Source of the DNA: Mangrovibacterium sp047972415
Lineage (GTDB): Bacteria > Bacteroidota > Bacteroidia > Bacteroidales > Prolixibacteraceae
Direction of reading: 5' to 3'
Assembly: GCA_047972415.1 (NCBI GenBank)
Contig: JBKEAN010000268.1
Coordinates: 1-14,862 of the forward strand
Length of the DNA stretch: 14,862 bases
Part shown: positions 13,401 through 14,862 of the stretch, piece after piece
Position numbering within the stretch: position 1 is the first letter of the stretch
Layout of the letters: the number at the start of each line of letters is the position of its first letter
Notes under the pieces: generated by a model
Database searches by the model: none
The model's input: only the letters and a program-made list of their open reading frames with translations
What the model was told of the DNA's origin: nothing
Program-made: the position numbers and the translations under genes

Positions 13401-14862
13401 TCCGGGTGTCGGTTTGATTTCGCCGCCACCTCACCACGATATTTACTCGATTGAAGATTTGGCCCAGCTGATCTTCGACCTGAAAAACAGTAACCGCGAT
13501 GCCCGTATCAACGTGAAACTGGTTTCTGAAACTGGCGTTGGTACTGTTGCTGCCGGTGTTTGTAAGGCGAAAGCTGATGCCGTGTTGATTTCGGGATACG
13601 ATGGTGGGACCGGTGCATCGCCGGTGAGCTCGGTGAAACACGCCGGTTTGCCATGGGAACTTGGTTTGGCCGAAACACACCAAACCCTGGTTCGCAACCG
13701 CTTGCGCAACCGCATCACCGTTCAGGCTGACGGCCAGATGAAAACATCGCGCGACTTGGCTATCGCAACGCTGTTGGGTGCCGAAGAGTGGGGATGTGCT
13801 ACGGCCGCGCTGGTGGTTGAAGGTTGTATTATGATGCGTAAATGCCACAGCAACACCTGCCCGGTAGGTGTGGCTACACAAGACGAACGCCTTCGTGCTA
13901 AATTCAGCGGAAACCCGGATCACGTGGTGAATTTCTTCACCTTCCTGGTAAACGGTTTGCGCGAGATTATGGCCGAGTTGGGCTTCCGTACCATCAACGA
14001 AATGATTGGTCAGTCGCAATGTCTGAAATTCAAAGACGATATTGACCACTGGAAATATAAAAACCTCGACCTGAGCCCGATTCTGTACAAAGAAACTATC
14101 GGTGCAGAGCAAGGTTTGTACAAAACAAAAGAACAAAATCACCAACTGGAAGAAATTCTCGACTGGGAATTTGTGAAAGTAGCTGAGAAAGCTATCCAGA
14201 CCGGTGAAAAAGTATATGCTGAGTTCCCGATTATCAACACCAACCGTTCTGTCGGAACCGTGTTGTCGCACGAGGTGACCAAAGTTTACAAAGGCGAAGG
14301 CTTACCCGAAGAAACTATCCACTTCAAAATGACCGGTTCGGCCGGACAATCATTCGGAGCATTTGCCTGCAAAGGCATTGAACTGGAAGTGGAAGGCGAT
14401 GCCAACGACTACTTCGGTAAAGGTTTGTCGGGTGCGAACCTGGCCATCTACCCAAACAAAGGCGTTCAGTTTGTGCCCGAAAAGAACATCATCGTTGGTA
14501 ACGTTTGTTTCTACGGTGCAACGGGCGGCGAAGCTTACATCCGCGGTATTGCCGGCGAACGCTTCTGCGTGCGGAACTCGGGTGCGAAAGTGGTGGTTGA
14601 AGGAATTGGTGACCACGGTTGCGAATACATGACTGCCGGTAAAGCGGTCATCCTGGGTAAAACCGGACGCAATTTCGGTGCTGGTATGTCGGGCGGTGTG
14701 GCCTATGTACTGGATGCCGACGGAAGCTTCCCAAGCCAATGCAACATGGAAATGATTGGGCTGGAAAAAGTGGAAGATGCAGCTGAACAGGCTGAACTGA
14801 AAGCCATGATTGAAAAACACCTGCAAAAAACAGGGTCTGCCGTGGCTGAGTATATCTTGTCG
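10429..14862 (+). CDS. gltB: Glutamate synthase large subunit (GOGAT), 3' end beyond the window
   Basis: An uninterrupted frame of 1478 codons from ATG 10429 to the window edge, nearly the whole of a protein of about 1500 residues. The order is that of NADPH-GOGAT alpha subunits. A 20-residue propeptide precedes the class-II glutamine amidotransferase nucleophile Cys21 in HGSCGIGF. The central domain carries QVTNPPIDPIRE, which begins near residue 529. The FMN/2-oxoglutarate domain has GAMSFGS (887–893) and GEGGEDP. The 3Fe-4S cysteines are Cys1133, Cys1139 and Cys1144 (CIMMRKCHSNTC). The C-terminal GXGXG beta-helix runs from about 1300 to the end. It channels ammonia from glutamine onto 2-oxoglutarate to form two glutamates, using electrons from a GltD subunit expected downstream. 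Because no stop lies in the window, the missing part should be roughly 20–40 residues. The gene is GC-rich here (37 G/C in bases 13681–13740). Confidence 0.97.
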   Translation, partial: MQLETPKQQGLYRSEFEHGSCGIGFVANLKGRKQHRVISDALAMLARMEHRGGTGFDIKSGDGAGILLQIPHELFREECPKQGIKLPASGEYGVAMIFFPMEERKRSECKDIIVRNLQKFGLPLLGYRKVPVDNSDLGRDSRATEPSVQQLFIAKPEEMTVEEFDRKLFVFRKYTERLARESVAGLGYDGLNIISCSYKTIIYKGQLTTEQVSLYFKDLTNPLVVSAIALVHSRFSTNTFPSWKLAQPFRFIAHNGEINTNKGNVNWIKAREALLESTYFTREELEMIFPICDLRASDSANLDMVIEMLVLSGRSLPHVMMMLIPEAWQNDPQMSQAKKDFYEFHSAMMEPWDGPASVCFTDGVLVGATLDRNGLRPSRYCVTNDDMLIMSSESGALDIDHTKVKTRGRLQPGKMFVADLEQGRIISDEEIKTSIISRQPYGEWVRKNMTYLDDLPSIPDLELKDPDPNTLLKRQKTFGFTNEELEVILKPMAESGKEAIGSMGNDAPLAVLSDRPVLLSNYFKQLFAQVTNPPIDPIRERIVMDLRTYVGGFKNILTESAEHCRRIAIESPVLTNEQLVKLSYVDHTHFQTKKISIVFHASGKEGTLEKKLERLCTYVEDAIDEGYSIILLTDFSVSTDHAPIPSVLVASAVHHHLIRIGKRGMADIIMEVGDVREVHHFAVLLGYGVSAINPYMALDSIKQLVNDGKLGNVTAEKAMKNYIKAVNGGLLKIFSKMGISTLQSYQGAQIFEILGISSDVVDKYFTGTVSRIEGLMLDDIAREALMRHRQGFPIRLGGSKVLESGGDYHWRKDGERHLLSPEAVYLLQDATRKNDFSKYKKYCQVVDDQSKAAFTLRGLMDFTSDRDSISLDEVEPTESILKRFATGAMSFGSISWEAHTTLAIAMNRIGSKSNSGEGGEDPIRYTKLPNGDDMCSATKQIASGRFGVNSYYLSMAKELQIKMAQGAKPGEGGQLPGHKVNGWIGRVRGSTPGVGLISPPPHHDIYSIEDLAQLIFDLKNSNRDARINVKLVSETGVGTVAAGVCKAKADAVLISGYDGGTGASPVSSVKHAGLPWELGLAETHQTLVRNRLRNRITVQADGQMKTSRDLAIATLLGAEEWGCATAALVVEGCIMMRKCHSNTCPVGVATQDERLRAKFSGNPDHVVNFFTFLVNGLREIMAELGFRTINEMIGQSQCLKFKDDIDHWKYKNLDLSPILYKETIGAEQGLYKTKEQNHQLEEILDWEFVKVAEKAIQTGEKVYAEFPIINTNRSVGTVLSHEVTKVYKGEGLPEETIHFKMTGSAGQSFGAFACKGIELEVEGDANDYFGKGLSGANLAIYPNKGVQFVPEKNIIVGNVCFYGATGGEAYIRGIAGERFCVRNSGAKVVVEGIGDHGCEYMTAGKAVILGKTGRNFGAGMSGGVAYVLDADGSFPSQCNMEMIGLEKVEDAAEQAELKAMIEKHLQKTGSAVAEYILS

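Noticed and set aside
13396..14271. 291-residue open frame on the − strand within gltB
   Set aside because: It is the antisense shadow of a highly conserved GOGAT segment containing the 3Fe-4S cysteines; the + strand frame is clearly the real one.

Overview
The window looks like a chromosomal segment of a member of the Bacteroidota, probably Bacteroidales/Marinilabiliales-like (an inference from protein character, not a taxonomic search). Three observations support this. Several genes are preceded by a TAnnTTTG −7 element, start codons generally lack a clear Shine-Dalgarno sequence, and the porin–PII–Amt trio and the PII T-loop have the Bacteroidota form. No rRNA, tRNA, CRISPR array or transposase was seen.

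Layout. Bases 1–87 are the 3' end of a gene, perhaps an M16-type peptidase, closed by a hairpin terminator. Bases 175–3397 are a visibly AT-richer block, all on the + strand: an AraC-family regulator, an alpha/beta hydrolase with cysteine at the nucleophile position, a small GxxExxY (PD-(D/E)xK-like) protein, and an atypical-SDR NAD(P)-binding protein. The GxxExxY gene sits among three imperfect palindromic repeats of 71–72 nt. Each arm of these repeats is built from three CGCAGA-like units about one helical turn apart. This repeat-plus-gene unit is the most distinctive structure in the window, and the block as a whole looks acquired.

From about 3400 the composition returns to that of the rest of the window and the content becomes carbon and nitrogen assimilation. 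It begins with an acetate/succinate-type permease (satP/yaaH family) and an M20 metallo-deacylase of the ArgE/LysK type (+ strand). A − strand operon follows, reading outer-membrane TorF-like porin → PII (glnB/glnK) → amt, and it converges on the deacylase at a shared terminator. After a 680-nt stretch without a supported gene come argH and then gltB (both + strand). gltB runs off the right edge.

Together the right-hand genes describe ammonium entry and sensing (porin, PII, Amt), incorporation into glutamate (GltB), and use in arginine synthesis (deacylase, ArgH). Non-coding structure worth attention is a predicted three-way-junction RNA at the extreme 5' end of the argH transcript, a 31-nt dyad upstream of gltB, structured spacers before glnK and after amt, and TGTTTC repeats between the AraC regulator and its presumed target.
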